The position numbers and the translations under genes were made by a program. The notes under the pieces are model-generated. The model was given only the letters and a program-made list of their open reading frames with translations. It was not told where the DNA came from and searched no databases. Positions 1-9,886 of a stretch of 63,302 nucleotides of DNA are shown in pieces (within the stretch, counting starts at the first letter, position 1; every line of letters starts with the position of its first letter). Source of the DNA: Lingula anatina (taxonomy: Eukaryota; Brachiopoda; Lingulata; Lingulida; Lingulidae); assembly GCF_001039355.2 (NCBI RefSeq), contig NW_019775691.1, positions 362,650-425,951 on the forward strand, read 5' to 3'.

Positions 1-163
1 AATGCCAACACATTCATGATCAGTTTGAAGCCAGTCAGTCAGGCGTAAGACCCTGAAAGTGTAGGTATACATAATTATATAATATATATAAATATACATG
101 TGCATACAGTAAGCAAAAAGAGTCAGAAGCTGTGGCCGGCATATGTAGAATAAATGCGCTCAC

Positions 164-283
164 CCAACTTCCTGTATGGCCACAGCACCTGCGGCATCAG
201 AAACCAATAACAGCGCCTGAGCGTCAGCAAAACGAGTGCCGCCCCGCTGGCGCGCTACGCCTCCCTGTGCAGGATTGGTGGAG
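164..283 (-). CDS. Possible UBR5 coding exon 4
   Basis: This GC-richer open segment of 120 bases lies between a CCCATAG acceptor and a GTGAGC donor. Its phase (one base, 39 codons, two bases) fits the GC left by UBR5 exon 3. The translation includes QGGVARQRGGTRFADAQALL. I do not recognise it as a UBR5 segment, and this part of the protein is poorly conserved, so the call rests on splice sites, phase and composition. Confidence 0.4.
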
Positions 284-1969
284 CTATGGGAGAGAAAATG
301 GCTGCTTTAGTGACGTCCTAACTACCCTTAACTACTAAAGTACATAGCTTATCTATATGGATATTTGTTTTGTCTTTTTTTTTTCTTCTCACATTTTTGA
401 TCTGTGATGCTCATTTCATTTTCTCACTTTTGGTCAACACAAAAAAATTTTCAGTAACTTTGAAATAAATCAGATCATTTTTTTTTTTTTTTTTTTGTCA
501 TTGTGGATATGGCTGCTTAAAGACAAACTGAGGCAAAGAAAATTTTTTTCAGCAAGAAGGTAAGAATCCCTCTACCAAGGTTCAATGGATTGTTTCTCAA
601 ATATAACTTATTTTGGCACTTATCAAATCCCAGGATTCTATTATTTTCAGAATTGACCTGTGACTTCGTCACCCTATCAGATAAAGTATAATTGTTCTTC
701 CACCACCAGAAACCTTTTCTTTGGCAGAATCTTTTTTTTTTTTCTAGTTAGTAACTGTAGTGGACAGACAGTGGACAAATAGTGGACGAGACAACACAGA
801 CAGACAGGCATGCTTCCTAATACATTATACTGAAACATTCCAAATGTCATCACAGCCTTCAGTGTCAACCAGCCCCCCCCCCTCCCTGCAAACGTTAATA
901 TACACATGACCCCACCCCCCTTTTTTTACCTCTGAACATTTATTGTGTGACAAAACTAATCAGCTGGGCTCCAGGAAAGTCCCCTCAAAATTGATTTCAA
1001 TTCTTGGAATTTTGGAATTCTACTGAAAAAGCCAATTAGTTTGGAATGTTACTAAAACCAACACTACAGAAGCCTGGACCAGTTAAATCTTGAAAATGTG
1101 TCTACTTATCGGCACAAAGCTGTTTACACTTTGGGGCAAGGAGGACTCGTAGGTGTTAAACTAACAACAGAGACAGGTAGTAGTTACACAATTCTTGTCA
1201 CTGCAATCAACGACTTTTATCAGCATTCAAATAAAAAAAAAAATTCCACCGAGAGACATCCTGGAGTTTAACCAAGTTTAACTAAAATTTTAATTAATGT
1301 ATTAAACTGAAAATGCCATATCTGCAAATGTAACAGTCCCAAAGCCATATTAACTTTGTCTTCATCTTGCAAAGCTACTTAGCATTCTTTATTCAGACTG
1401 TTTGATAGAAAAAAGATTAAACCCCTATATAAGGACCTGTTTAATTTTTCAAATATACAGGCAGTCATGGCAGTCTGAACATTATATGACATCTATATTT
1501 AATGAGAAATGGTAAAAACCATCAAATCCAAGTGGAGGGACAAGTCTAGCAATGCTTTTTATTCAGAGGAGGATAGGGCCCATTAATGCCGTGTACTTGT
1601 TAAAGCAGGCAAAATACCAGACATGAATCAGTAGCTACAATCTGAAGCTCCTTTTCTGAAAACATATCTCTGTAATTAGAAGCATGCCACTTAAAAGCTG
1701 ACAGGATACATACGCTTTCTGGTCGGACTTGCTCAGGTCCAACCGTTCTGATAGGATACTGAATGGTAAACGACACACTCGGCCATCCTGAAACGATGAA
1801 ATCTTATCATACACAACTGTCAATAGTGTGAATCCAGCTTAACATCAACATATCTCAATGTACTGTAATGTAATTATGTCTTTTACAAGCTCATGCAAAC
1901 AGTGAGAATCAACTTGCATAATTTTGTATGAGACAGCGTGCGTGCGTGCGTGCGTGCATGCATGCGTGC

Positions 1970-2031
<62 letters not shown>

Positions 2032-3034
2032 CTTACTTCCAGCAAGAAGGCCACATGACTTGGCCCCACGGCCACCTGTGTCACACGGCTGTTCCAGAGC
2101 GTGCTCAATGCAGGGGGGCTGTTGTAACCATGGTGACTGATCCTCTCAGCAACCTCCTTCAATCTTGGAGAAAAAAAGAAAGGCAAAATGTTTGAGTGTT
2201 GGCAATCAAGTTTGTAGCAGAATATAGTATACCTTATGTTTCTACATTGTTGTTGAAAAAAGATGAAACTAGACCTCAAAATTAATCGAGAAAATGCAGG
2301 CATCGAAATCTGAATTTATACCACTTATTGGATTTTACATACACATACACAAATTCATTTTAAATGAAACTATTGTAATTTTTTCTTGGTGAGAAAGCAA
2401 TTGAAAACACTTTTTAGTTTCATTTTTTTGAAAGTTTTTGTGGAGATGAGCCCCTACAGCTTCATTCACAGACGGCGGGGGGGAGGGGGGGGCTACATGT
2501 ACACTACCCCATCATAAACAAAATAGCCTTATAATTTAGCAGTCTTTAATATTTAGGGAAATTGTCACATTGGTGATGTAAAAATTTTGGTAGGACCAGC
2601 AGATTTTTTGGGCAGCTGGTCAAAAGGACCAGTAAGGCTCCAGAGTTTTTGCCATGTCTGAAAGCTCAACCCATTAGTAGTTATGCTACTGCTGGCTACT
2701 GGCATATAAAATTAATGACCGACCTTCAACTTCCCGTGTAGTGTACTTACTGTATTATTACTATTGTACATAATAAAACGTGGGACTGTTTTCAAACAAA
2801 TCTTTCATGGGTTGAAGATCTATTCAAAGATTCAATAATACGTAGATGATGAAAGTCATGGGGGAAATCCCCCACAACTTTCTATTTCGTATAAAACACG
2901 CACCGACATTCTGATTCCATTGTGCAACCGACAGACAGACAGACGACCCATTTTTCGCCACTAAAAATTTACCTCTCGTTTAACTGCTCTTCCGTTCCCG
3001 GCAGAGGGTGAACTACGAAATGAATAGAACTCAT
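164..3034 (-). CDS. UBR5: UBR5 (HECT E3 ubiquitin-protein ligase), 5' part of gene, partial
   Basis: UBR5 (Drosophila hyd) is a very large nuclear and cytoplasmic N-recognin and HECT-type ubiquitin ligase. Only its N-terminus lies here. Coding exons on the minus strand are 2973-3034, 2037-2163 and 1714-1787, with a less certain fourth at 164-283. Joined in frame, the first three give about 87 residues. They start with MSSIHFVVHPLPGTEEQLNE and continue through GPSHVAFLLE and DGRVCRLPFS, which closely resemble the N-terminus of animal UBR5. All junctions are GT/AG and their phases agree (2, 0, then 2). The UBA, UBR-box, MLLE and HECT domains would lie beyond the left edge. The start is chosen because this ATG matches the conserved family N-terminus. 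The gene faces away from the dehydrogenase gene at 4194. Identity is confident for three exons; the rest is unseen. Confidence 0.88.
284..1713 (-). other. UBR5 intron 3 (if the 164-283 exon is real)
   Basis: AT-rich non-coding sequence with a poly-T run near 480-496 and C-rich runs near 871-884 and 912-920. I see no further exon with paired splice sites. Confidence 0.45.
1714..1787 (-). CDS. UBR5: UBR5 coding exon 3
   Basis: The exon is 74 bases between a TTTCAG acceptor and a GTATGT donor. It encodes DGRVCRLPFSILSERLDLSK, directly comparable to the DGRVCR motif of animal UBR5. It ends with two bases (GC) of a split codon. Confidence 0.88.
1937..2028. repeat. Compound microsatellite (GCGT)n / (GA)n in UBR5 intron 2
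   Basis: A GCGT/GCAT/GT run passes into about 24 GA units. On the coding strand this is a long CT tract that begins 8 bases after the exon 2 splice donor. Confidence 0.95.
2037..2163 (-). CDS. UBR5: UBR5 coding exon 2
   Basis: The exon is 127 bases, with a pyrimidine-rich acceptor ending CTCCAAG and a GTAAGA donor. It encodes LKEVAERISHHGYNS and then TQVAVGPSHVAFLLE, matching the conserved segment that follows the N-terminal motif in UBR5. It ends in phase 0. A long CT tract (GA on the plus strand) starts only 8 bases into the following intron. Confidence 0.9.
2164..2972 (-). other. UBR5 intron 1
   Basis: AT-rich sequence between coding exons 1 and 2, with a G-rich run near 2476-2491 and a short CAGA repeat near 2929-2944. 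No other feature was seen. Confidence 0.7.
2973..3034 (-). CDS. UBR5: UBR5 coding exon 1 (start codon)
   Basis: The exon is 62 bases: 20 codons plus two bases. The ATG is at 3034-3032 and the exon ends AG before a GTAAAT donor. It encodes the family N-terminus, including IHFVVHPLPGTE. The two leftover bases are completed by the first base of exon 2 to give Arg. Confidence 0.9.
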
Positions 3035-4127
3035 AGCGTGGTTGTTTTTCGCCAACTTTCAGTTGATTATTGTGAGAAAATACAGTATAAATTACGTTTC
3101 TACTTTAACGTAACTTTACGGTCTGGTCGCCATTTTTCAACTTTTAGAGTCTTAGTTTCGTACTTAATAAAGATTTTGATTGGCTACAAACGAATGCAGA
3201 GGCTAACTACCATTTTTACATTTAGTTTGGTATTTAAACTCATTTATTTGATACTGCAAATAACCATCTAACTGATCACAGTTTTAAACAACATTTTTTT
3301 CACGAAGTCACGTTTATTTTCTTAGATTTTATGAATCCATTTCAATGCTACAACATGTTTCATTTTTCATTTACAAAATGCTGTTACGGAGGTCAAGGTC
3401 GACTATTGTATGTCAAGGACGACACACAGGGTGTACAATGTGGAAGTGAGTTGAGGGGGGAATCTGAGAGATTAACCTTAAAGCTTTCTGGAGTCTCTGC
3501 TTTGAACTTAAATAATTTTGGGAGACTTGTTAAGATCCAGTTACGAGTTAGGAGGCAATTCTGCGTTTCGCAAATAAGTGCGGAGGCTCTGTGTTTATTT
3601 CAATTATTAAAACAGCATGGGCTGCGATTGTTTACTGATCACCTTTACCTTTATGAGGTACAGATAATTGAGTATAAAAATACAAAATTTAATAGAACGC
3701 ACCGGTGAAATATACAAATAAAAAACCTTTAACATACGAACTACCCGGTATATATCTCGTCCTAATACATATGATAAAATAGGCCCGCACCTGAGGGCAC
3801 GCACGCACGTGCGTGGGTGTGATATTCACATAGAGAAAATACAGAAGAGATATATACTTTATTTGTCATATCAAGTATAATCGACAAAATAAAATGATAA
3901 TGATAACTATAAAATTGTGGTGATGGTGCATTTAATGCTAAAGAAATTACCAGTACAAGTACTACTGTAGCTTTTACCTGTACATGTAACATTGAAAGTA
4001 AGAATTAAGGAAGGCCTAGCTTACATACCAATACAGTTTCATCTTCCTTATTTAATTGCTGCTGCTGCTGCTGCTGCATTCTTATATATTTGCTTTCACC
4101 AATACTGTATATACTAATTTATTTCAG
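3035..4127. promoter_or_regulatory. Shared intergenic region between divergent UBR5 and the MDR dehydrogenase
   Basis: The two start codons face away from each other about 1.16 kb apart, so both promoters must lie here or in the 5'-UTR introns. A (CTG)n run sits near 4057-4077. A TTTCAG acceptor at 4122-4127, 66 bases before the dehydrogenase ATG, suggests a 5'-UTR intron. I see no TATA box I would trust. The 125-codon open frame at 3331-3708 looks like chance. Confidence 0.45.
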
Positions 4128-4193
4128 GTTTTGAATTTCTAAGAGAAACTATTGGTCACACACTAAACACCAGTTGCAACGAAGCATCCTGAC

Positions 4194-5213
4194 ATGAGGG
4201 TTGTGAAAGTGGCCACTGGAGACGAGAAGGAGAATACCACAGGGGCCGTACTGCTGGAAGCACCTGTTCCTTGCCCTAAGCCAGAGGAGGCCTTGGTCAA
4301 GGTACTCCGTGCAGGGATTTGTGCCACAGACTTGGAGATCCTCAAAGGTTACATGGGCTTCACGGGCGTCATAGGCCATGAGTTTGTAGGCGTGGTTGAA
4401 AGTGCGCCCCCTAGCAGTGGTTTCACAAAAGGGTCGAGGGTCTGCGGGGATATCAATATGGCGTGTCACTGTGACGACTGCACCATTTGTGCTGACAGGG
4501 AGTCAGTGATGTGCCGTAACCACTGCCCCAACAGAGAGGTGCTGGGGATATTGAAAAAGGATGGGACGTACGCCGAATACCTCACCCTGCCAGTCTGCAA
4601 TCTCCATAAGATACCAGACGAGATAACAGACCAGGAGGCTTGCTTCGTGGAGCCATTGGCTGCTGCCTGTAGAATAGTAGAGCAAGGTCTTATCAAGACA
4701 GGAGACAGAGTGGCGGTCATTGGAGATGGGAAGCTGGGACTCCTCATTACAGAGGTGTTAGCAACACAGCAATGTTCACAGCTCGTCTTGTTTGGTCGCC
4801 ATGACAATAAAATGAAGCTGGCACCACCTAGTGTGGAGAGGGTCAATGTGAGGGATCGTGCAGCTGAAGTGACCACACAGTTTTCTGAAAAATTTGATGT
4901 GGTGGTGGAAGCTTGTGGGCATCCGAGTGGGCTTGTCATGGCTGGGGACTTGGTGCGCCCTCTGGGGACAGTTGTACTGAAGACCACATGTGCTATGGAT
5001 TCCGCAGGGTTTAATACTGCAACGTTTGTCATTAAAGAAGTGAAAATCATTGGCTCTCGCTGTGGACCATTCCAACCTGCTATCAGCCTGCTGGCAACTA
5101 AGAAAGTTGACGTCAACAAACTCGTCAGCAAAGTGTACCCCTTCCCTGAAGCCATCCAGGCCATTCAACATGCAGGAACCAAGGGAACCTTAAAGATCCA
5201 GTTGGCAATGTAG
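4194..5213 (+). CDS. Zinc-dependent medium-chain dehydrogenase (MDR superfamily), intronless
   Basis: A 339-residue NAD(P)-dependent oxidoreductase of the alcohol dehydrogenase/MDR superfamily in a single uninterrupted frame. The substrate is not predictable. The GroES-like N-terminal half carries catalytic zinc ligands Cys43 (GICATD), His62-Glu63 (GHE) and Glu153 (VEPLAAAC). Cys93, 96, 99 and 107 form the structural zinc lobe with the classic C-x2-C-x2-C-x7-C spacing. The Rossmann half has VIGDGKLG at 175-182; Arg202 after strand 2 may favour NADP, which is inference. The VIGDGKLGLL motif resembles a subgroup common in bacteria and plants. Length is typical of the family. The ATG follows an apparent 5'-UTR splice acceptor at 4126-4127. 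The lack of introns in this intron-rich setting could reflect retroposition or an old horizontal transfer. Confidence 0.9.
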   Translation: MRVVKVATGDEKENTTGAVLLEAPVPCPKPEEALVKVLRAGICATDLEILKGYMGFTGVIGHEFVGVVESAPPSSGFTKGSRVCGDINMACHCDDCTICADRESVMCRNHCPNREVLGILKKDGTYAEYLTLPVCNLHKIPDEITDQEACFVEPLAAACRIVEQGLIKTGDRVAVIGDGKLGLLITEVLATQQCSQLVLFGRHDNKMKLAPPSVERVNVRDRAAEVTTQFSEKFDVVVEACGHPSGLVMAGDLVRPLGTVVLKTTCAMDSAGFNTATFVIKEVKIIGSRCGPFQPAISLLATKKVDVNKLVSKVYPFPEAIQAIQHAGTKGTLKIQLAM

Positions 5214-5756
5214 TTATAGGGTTCTCCACCAAAACACACCCTGAGCTTCAGAGATAACTTGCCAAAACATGACTGAATCTGGGCTGTCTAGTTTGTAGAG
5301 CATAACTATTCTATAATCCAAGTGTACACATCCTTTATCAGTATCTCTGATGTGACATTAGAAATGAAGATTGGCTTGTGTTGATAGTATATGTTCTCAT
5401 ACATGTAGTTCATATCTAGTCAGTATGATAATAAGATCTATGGGTAATATTCTGGATGATGTTTAGAAACAAGTCTCTCTTGCGAAATGCTCATGTACAT
5501 TGTATACTACTGGTCACTCCTATACAAAGTAGCACACATTGCATTGATATTGGACTCGGTATATAACAGCTAAAGTGCAATCCTCAAAACACGCAAACTG
5601 AATTTTTTCAGAATCTCTTGTGATTCGTCAGAAATGTTGGATTCTCAGGTGTCGGTGAAGGAATTTAGGGTTAAAAGCAGGGGTGTCTGGAGAATATTAG
5701 AGAAGCCACAACAGTGATGGGCATACTAGGTGATATTTATTACAACTTGAGACCAA

Positions 5757-5815
5757 GGCTGCGTTTACATGAAAAATCTGTTTTCTAAAAATAGATTTTT
5801 CATGTGAACGCAGCC
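5757..5815. repeat. Near-perfect inverted repeat, MITE-like hairpin
   Basis: Arms of about 24 bases beginning GGCTGCGTTTACATG and ending CATGTGAACGCAGCC surround a short AT-rich loop, giving a 59-base foldback. It lies in the probable 3' UTR of the dehydrogenase. The length and GGCTGCG ends suggest a deletion derivative of a DNA transposon. Confidence 0.7.
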
Positions 5816-5896
5816 CAAATCTCAGACTTCTCTGAGGAAATCCCTGCGCTCTCCAGACCCTCATCATACAGGTGTGCCAGGTGTACCTCAATCATT

Positions 5897-5902
5897 AATA
5901 AA
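5897..5902 (+). terminator. Candidate polyadenylation signal for the MDR dehydrogenase
   Basis: An AATAAA hexamer lies about 690 bases after the stop codon. A second lies at 6178-6183. Neither is confirmed as the signal used. Confidence 0.35.
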
Positions 5903-5999
5903 CATAGGGACCATGCCCAGACCCTATTGTACTAACTGTGGATCGATCTATTTATAAGAGGATTTTTTGCTAAATTGCAATCGACTTAAGCAGCTTAGA

Positions 6000-6073
6000 T
6001 GTCTGTCTTGCCTACTGAAGCTGCTTGGGGATAATTAATTATCGTTTACCAGCTTCAGTAGGCATGCCAGACA
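6000..6073. repeat. Inverted repeat hairpin
   Basis: TGTCTG...TGCCTACTGAAGCTG is mirrored by CAGCTTCAGTAGGCA...CAGACA around a loop of about 26 bases that contains ATTAATTAT. It is a second foldback within 250 bases of the one at 5757. Confidence 0.65.
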
Positions 6074-7119
6074 AATATATACTTACTGCCATATGTGAAC
6101 GTATTCTTAGTATAGCAAGTAATGTTCTTGAATTATTTACATCGTAATGTCAAGAAAATTTAAATGAAGATGTAAAGAATAAAGTAAAAAATAAATAGTC
6201 TACAATTCTAAAATACATGTCGTTCGGTTTTATCATAAAAGATTTAGATTTTGATGTCGTCACTAGTTGCCATTAAATCTTTCTTGTTCACTTACGGATC
6301 TGTTATTCTGCTTGACGGTAAATGGTAAAAATAAAAAAAAAATATTTGTTCTGCTTCGTTTCGCTTTTTTTATTGGGGGGTGGGGAGGGGGGAGGCTGCC
6401 TACAATGCCAACTGAGCCATACACCCTCCCCTGTCCTATTTCCAGTGTTTTTGTACCAGCAGTGTGAACACTCAAAGAGCACACAGTTACACACCTGTCT
6501 GGTCCGCCACGTGCCATCGGAGACCAGTTACCACATCGCAGAGACCGCTGAGACGTGGACCTGGGTTATATATAATCTCAGCTTCAACCCAAAAGATTCT
6601 TACCCTCTACCAGGGCCGCAGTTATTATTATGTGGACATTTTCGCTAAGGCATTGTACAGAGGTTATCGGCGAATTTAACCAGAGTTATATCTGTGAATA
6701 TCTAGAGAAAAATCAGTCTGTGGCTCTGGTAGAGGGAACTAGTTAAGCTTGGCTCTGTCGGTGCATTTACGTATGTGTAGCTGTGGCACTCGTTGCAGTG
6801 CTTGTCTGACAGTTTTTTTTTTTTTTTTTAATTCAAAATGTCTTCAAATCAAGAGGAAATGTGGAGAAAGTTGTAACTGCAGTACCGTTGAGCAAAGATT
6901 TTTTGCTATAATATTTGCCTTCTAAATCTAAGCTGACGAACTGAGTTGCGTTTCACAAAAATGCCTTTGAGGGGAAACTTGGACTACCTTTTAGTTTTGA
7001 TTTACTAAAAAAAAAAAAAAAAAAAAAAAACTTTATCTTGGGCCAGTGATTTTGAAGGGCTCTTCCACCAATATCACAGCGAGTTTGCTTGGTCGACTAA
7101 GTAATCCACGAAAGGGCAA

Positions 7120-7122
<3 letters not shown>

Positions 7123-7157
<35 letters not shown>
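7123..7157. repeat. (CT)n microsatellite
   Basis: About 17 uninterrupted CT units. Confidence 0.95.
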
Positions 7158-7161
<4 letters not shown>

Positions 7162-7782
7162 GTTTATGTATGTGCTTGTGGTAATATTTGTGTTGTGTGT
7201 GTGTGAAACTGACCAATGTTACATGTATTTATGCAGTGACAAATTTCATTAGATCTTTCAAGTAAGACGCGTTATATAGTGTGCAGGTATTTTCTAATAA
7301 TGATTTGACAATTAACAAGTCGTCTTCAAATAATATATCATTAGCCTACATCTTTCACAATTGGAACGCAATGCAGGTTCTGTTATATAATGTAGGCCTA
7401 CTGAAACTAGTGCAACAGTACCAGGGACTGATAAATTCATAAATCTAACACTGAAACTTGGGCCGCATTCTCAACAGACGAACCTCGGACTAACTAGTCC
7501 GCGGATCAAATATGGCCGCTCCTACATGAAAGCAATGTCGCATAATCTCTTATTGATCTTCCCGCCTACCACACGCGCCATCCATGCAGTACGTGTCTGA
7601 GATGTAATTGCTAAGCCTGTTGTGAATGTCGCCTTACTTTTAGCAACTGACCGACGTTGCATGCAGTCTCAACCTGAGACCAAGTGAATTAAAGGTTTCA
7701 AGTTCGCTAAATTAAGTTCCAGTATCAGCTTTATTCATATTTATCATTCTTATTTTACTAGATGACTAACAACATTCGACAT

Positions 7783-8148
7783 AATTACTGCGCACAATCT
7801 CGCTGAATTTAGTCCAGTTAGTAGACTGACAGGGATCTTCGTTTACAACGTACTCGAATAATCACCAGCGTTTTTGTATTCTACCCAACGCCAGGAGGGG
7901 GTGTTTTAGCCTGCTAATCTGATTGCATTCAGCGAATATCCCCTTGGAGTTAGTGTAAGCTAGGNCAATTACTGCGCACAATCTCGCTGTATTTAGTCCA
8001 GTTAGTAGACTGACAGGGATCTTCGTTTACAACGTACTCGAATAATCACCAGCGTTTTTGTATTCTACCCAACGCCAGGAGGGGGTGTTTTAGCCTGCTA
8101 ATCTGATTGCATTCAGCGAATATCCCCTTGGAGTTAGTGTAAGCTAGG
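7783..8148. repeat. 182-bp direct duplication flanking a single N
   Basis: 7783-7964 and 7967-8148 agree except for one A/T difference that I saw, and a single ambiguous base at 7965 separates them. This is what results when two contigs whose ends overlap are placed side by side with a minimal gap instead of being merged. A real tandem duplication is less likely. Confidence 0.9.
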
Positions 8149-9849
8149 TCGATAAACCTCATTGTGAACGGTCTGAACGCTCCTTACAGAAAGCAGTTGC
8201 AATGGCTTCCTGAGCACATTGCCTCGATCACGCTAGGAGTTTCAGTACTATTTCAGCTCTATTGTTCACATGACACATTGAACCCCATTTAATTGGTTCT
8301 ACAACGAAGGAAGTTACGTCAAACCGTTATGTGTGTGCAGTGGTAAAGATAGAAAGGGAAATGGAAAGAGGTATCAAAATCAGGACAAGAATGGCGCACG
8401 TGTCTTGAACGCTCTGTAACAAAACAGTCACACACAGACTGTAATCTAAAGACTGTAATATAATCGATATGAATGCTGCTTTGAGAGGAGAACAGTTTTT
8501 TTTTCACAAAAATAGCTTTTTTTTTTCTTTTGAGGTGCTTAATCCAAAGGCTTATATGCATACAAATACAACTTTGAGACAAGATAATTTCGTTTCACAA
8601 TAAATAGCGTTTTTGCCGTCTTTTGTTCTTCGGGATTTTAGTCCAAAGGCTATGATATAAGTACTGCTTTGAGGGGAAAAAATTGTTTTCTCAATAAGTA
8701 AAGGAAAACAAAGAGGTAGAGCCACGACAGTTCAGAATTAAACGATTGACTAACGCAAGGCATTAGGCAGGGAAAATGCAGGGGTGGGGGTTACTACATG
8801 TATTTAAGTCCAAGCAGGTTATTTCTATTTGTGATTTATTCATTTGATCCTTTTTGAAGGAAAGGCAAACAGCCCTTTTGATGTTTGGGGGGAAAGGAAA
8901 AGCCTAACACAGTGTCATGACAAGGGCGGCTCCAGGATTATTTGAAGGGTTCCGAAACCGACCCCCCCTCACTTTCTTTGAAATTTGATTTGGTAATAAA
9001 AGGATTGAGAAGTACTGGGGTATTACTTGTTTTGGTGTTTGGACATGGCCCGAGATATCTACGTGTGTTAATTATGGCTCTATTCTGGTCCTCAAATCAA
9101 ATTCTGTACCTTGGTTCTAAATTGTTTGAGATAGGTTCTGTTCTGGTCCTACATCTGTGAATGTCCATCATGACGTGATCAAATGTGGCACCGAAACGTG
9201 ACCTTGGCTGGCTCTGTTATGGTCTCCAATATCTGAAGCTTAAAACTTTTGCAGGCTACCAAAAACGGGTGTCCACTGAATGTTAGAAAGAAATGCATTT
9301 TAATTACTTAAATTCGGTTTATATTTGCTATAATATCTTCTAATATATTTAAAGAACACAAATGTTTTGCTGAGTGCCTAGCCTCTTGGAAACAATTTAG
9401 AACCAAAAGACCGAATTTGACTCATTTATTTGTTTTCAATCGAGTTAATAAGCCCCTCCATAGATTTTGTTTTTCTTACGTCGCACTATAGATGTAATAC
9501 AGGACGGACTCTATTACAGTATCTTATGGGTGGTATCAGCATGTCAATATAAGGCATATATATATATTAACCGCTGGACTCAATATAACAATAACTCTTT
9601 GTAGTGAAAACCAATTGAAAGCAAATTTAGACGCAGAATATGGACATTTCCGTCGGTTCAAAAGAAGAACACAACGCGGCGAGATAAAGGTTTATGCCTG
9701 TAGAGGGAGGAGACACAAGACTGCAAATATCTGCCTGGCTTCGCTGGGAAAATATAAAAGACTACACGTTGAGGTCAATTATACCATAATACAGGTATGG
9801 AGAAATTGCTTCGATAAATTTTTGTCTCATTTAGGTCGTTAAGCTGAAA

Positions 9850-9886
9850 TGTGTGTGTGTGTGTGTGAGATGGGGGGGGGGGGGGG
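9850..9886. repeat. (GT)n followed by a G15 tract
   Basis: A short GT microsatellite runs via GAGAT into 15 consecutive G residues. Confidence 0.9.

Noticed and set aside
1845-2303. 152-codon minus-strand open frame taken as one protein
   Set aside because: Only 2037-2163 within it is an exon of UBR5; the rest is intron, including the CT microsatellite read as Ser-Leu repeats.
3331-3708. 125-codon plus-strand open frame
   Set aside because: No recognisable motif, AT-rich composition and no paired splice sites; it lies in the probable promoter interval.
4466-5171. Open frames of 232 and 131 codons on the minus strand
   Set aside because: They lie opposite the dehydrogenase coding region, whose zinc and coenzyme motifs are clear; these are shadows.
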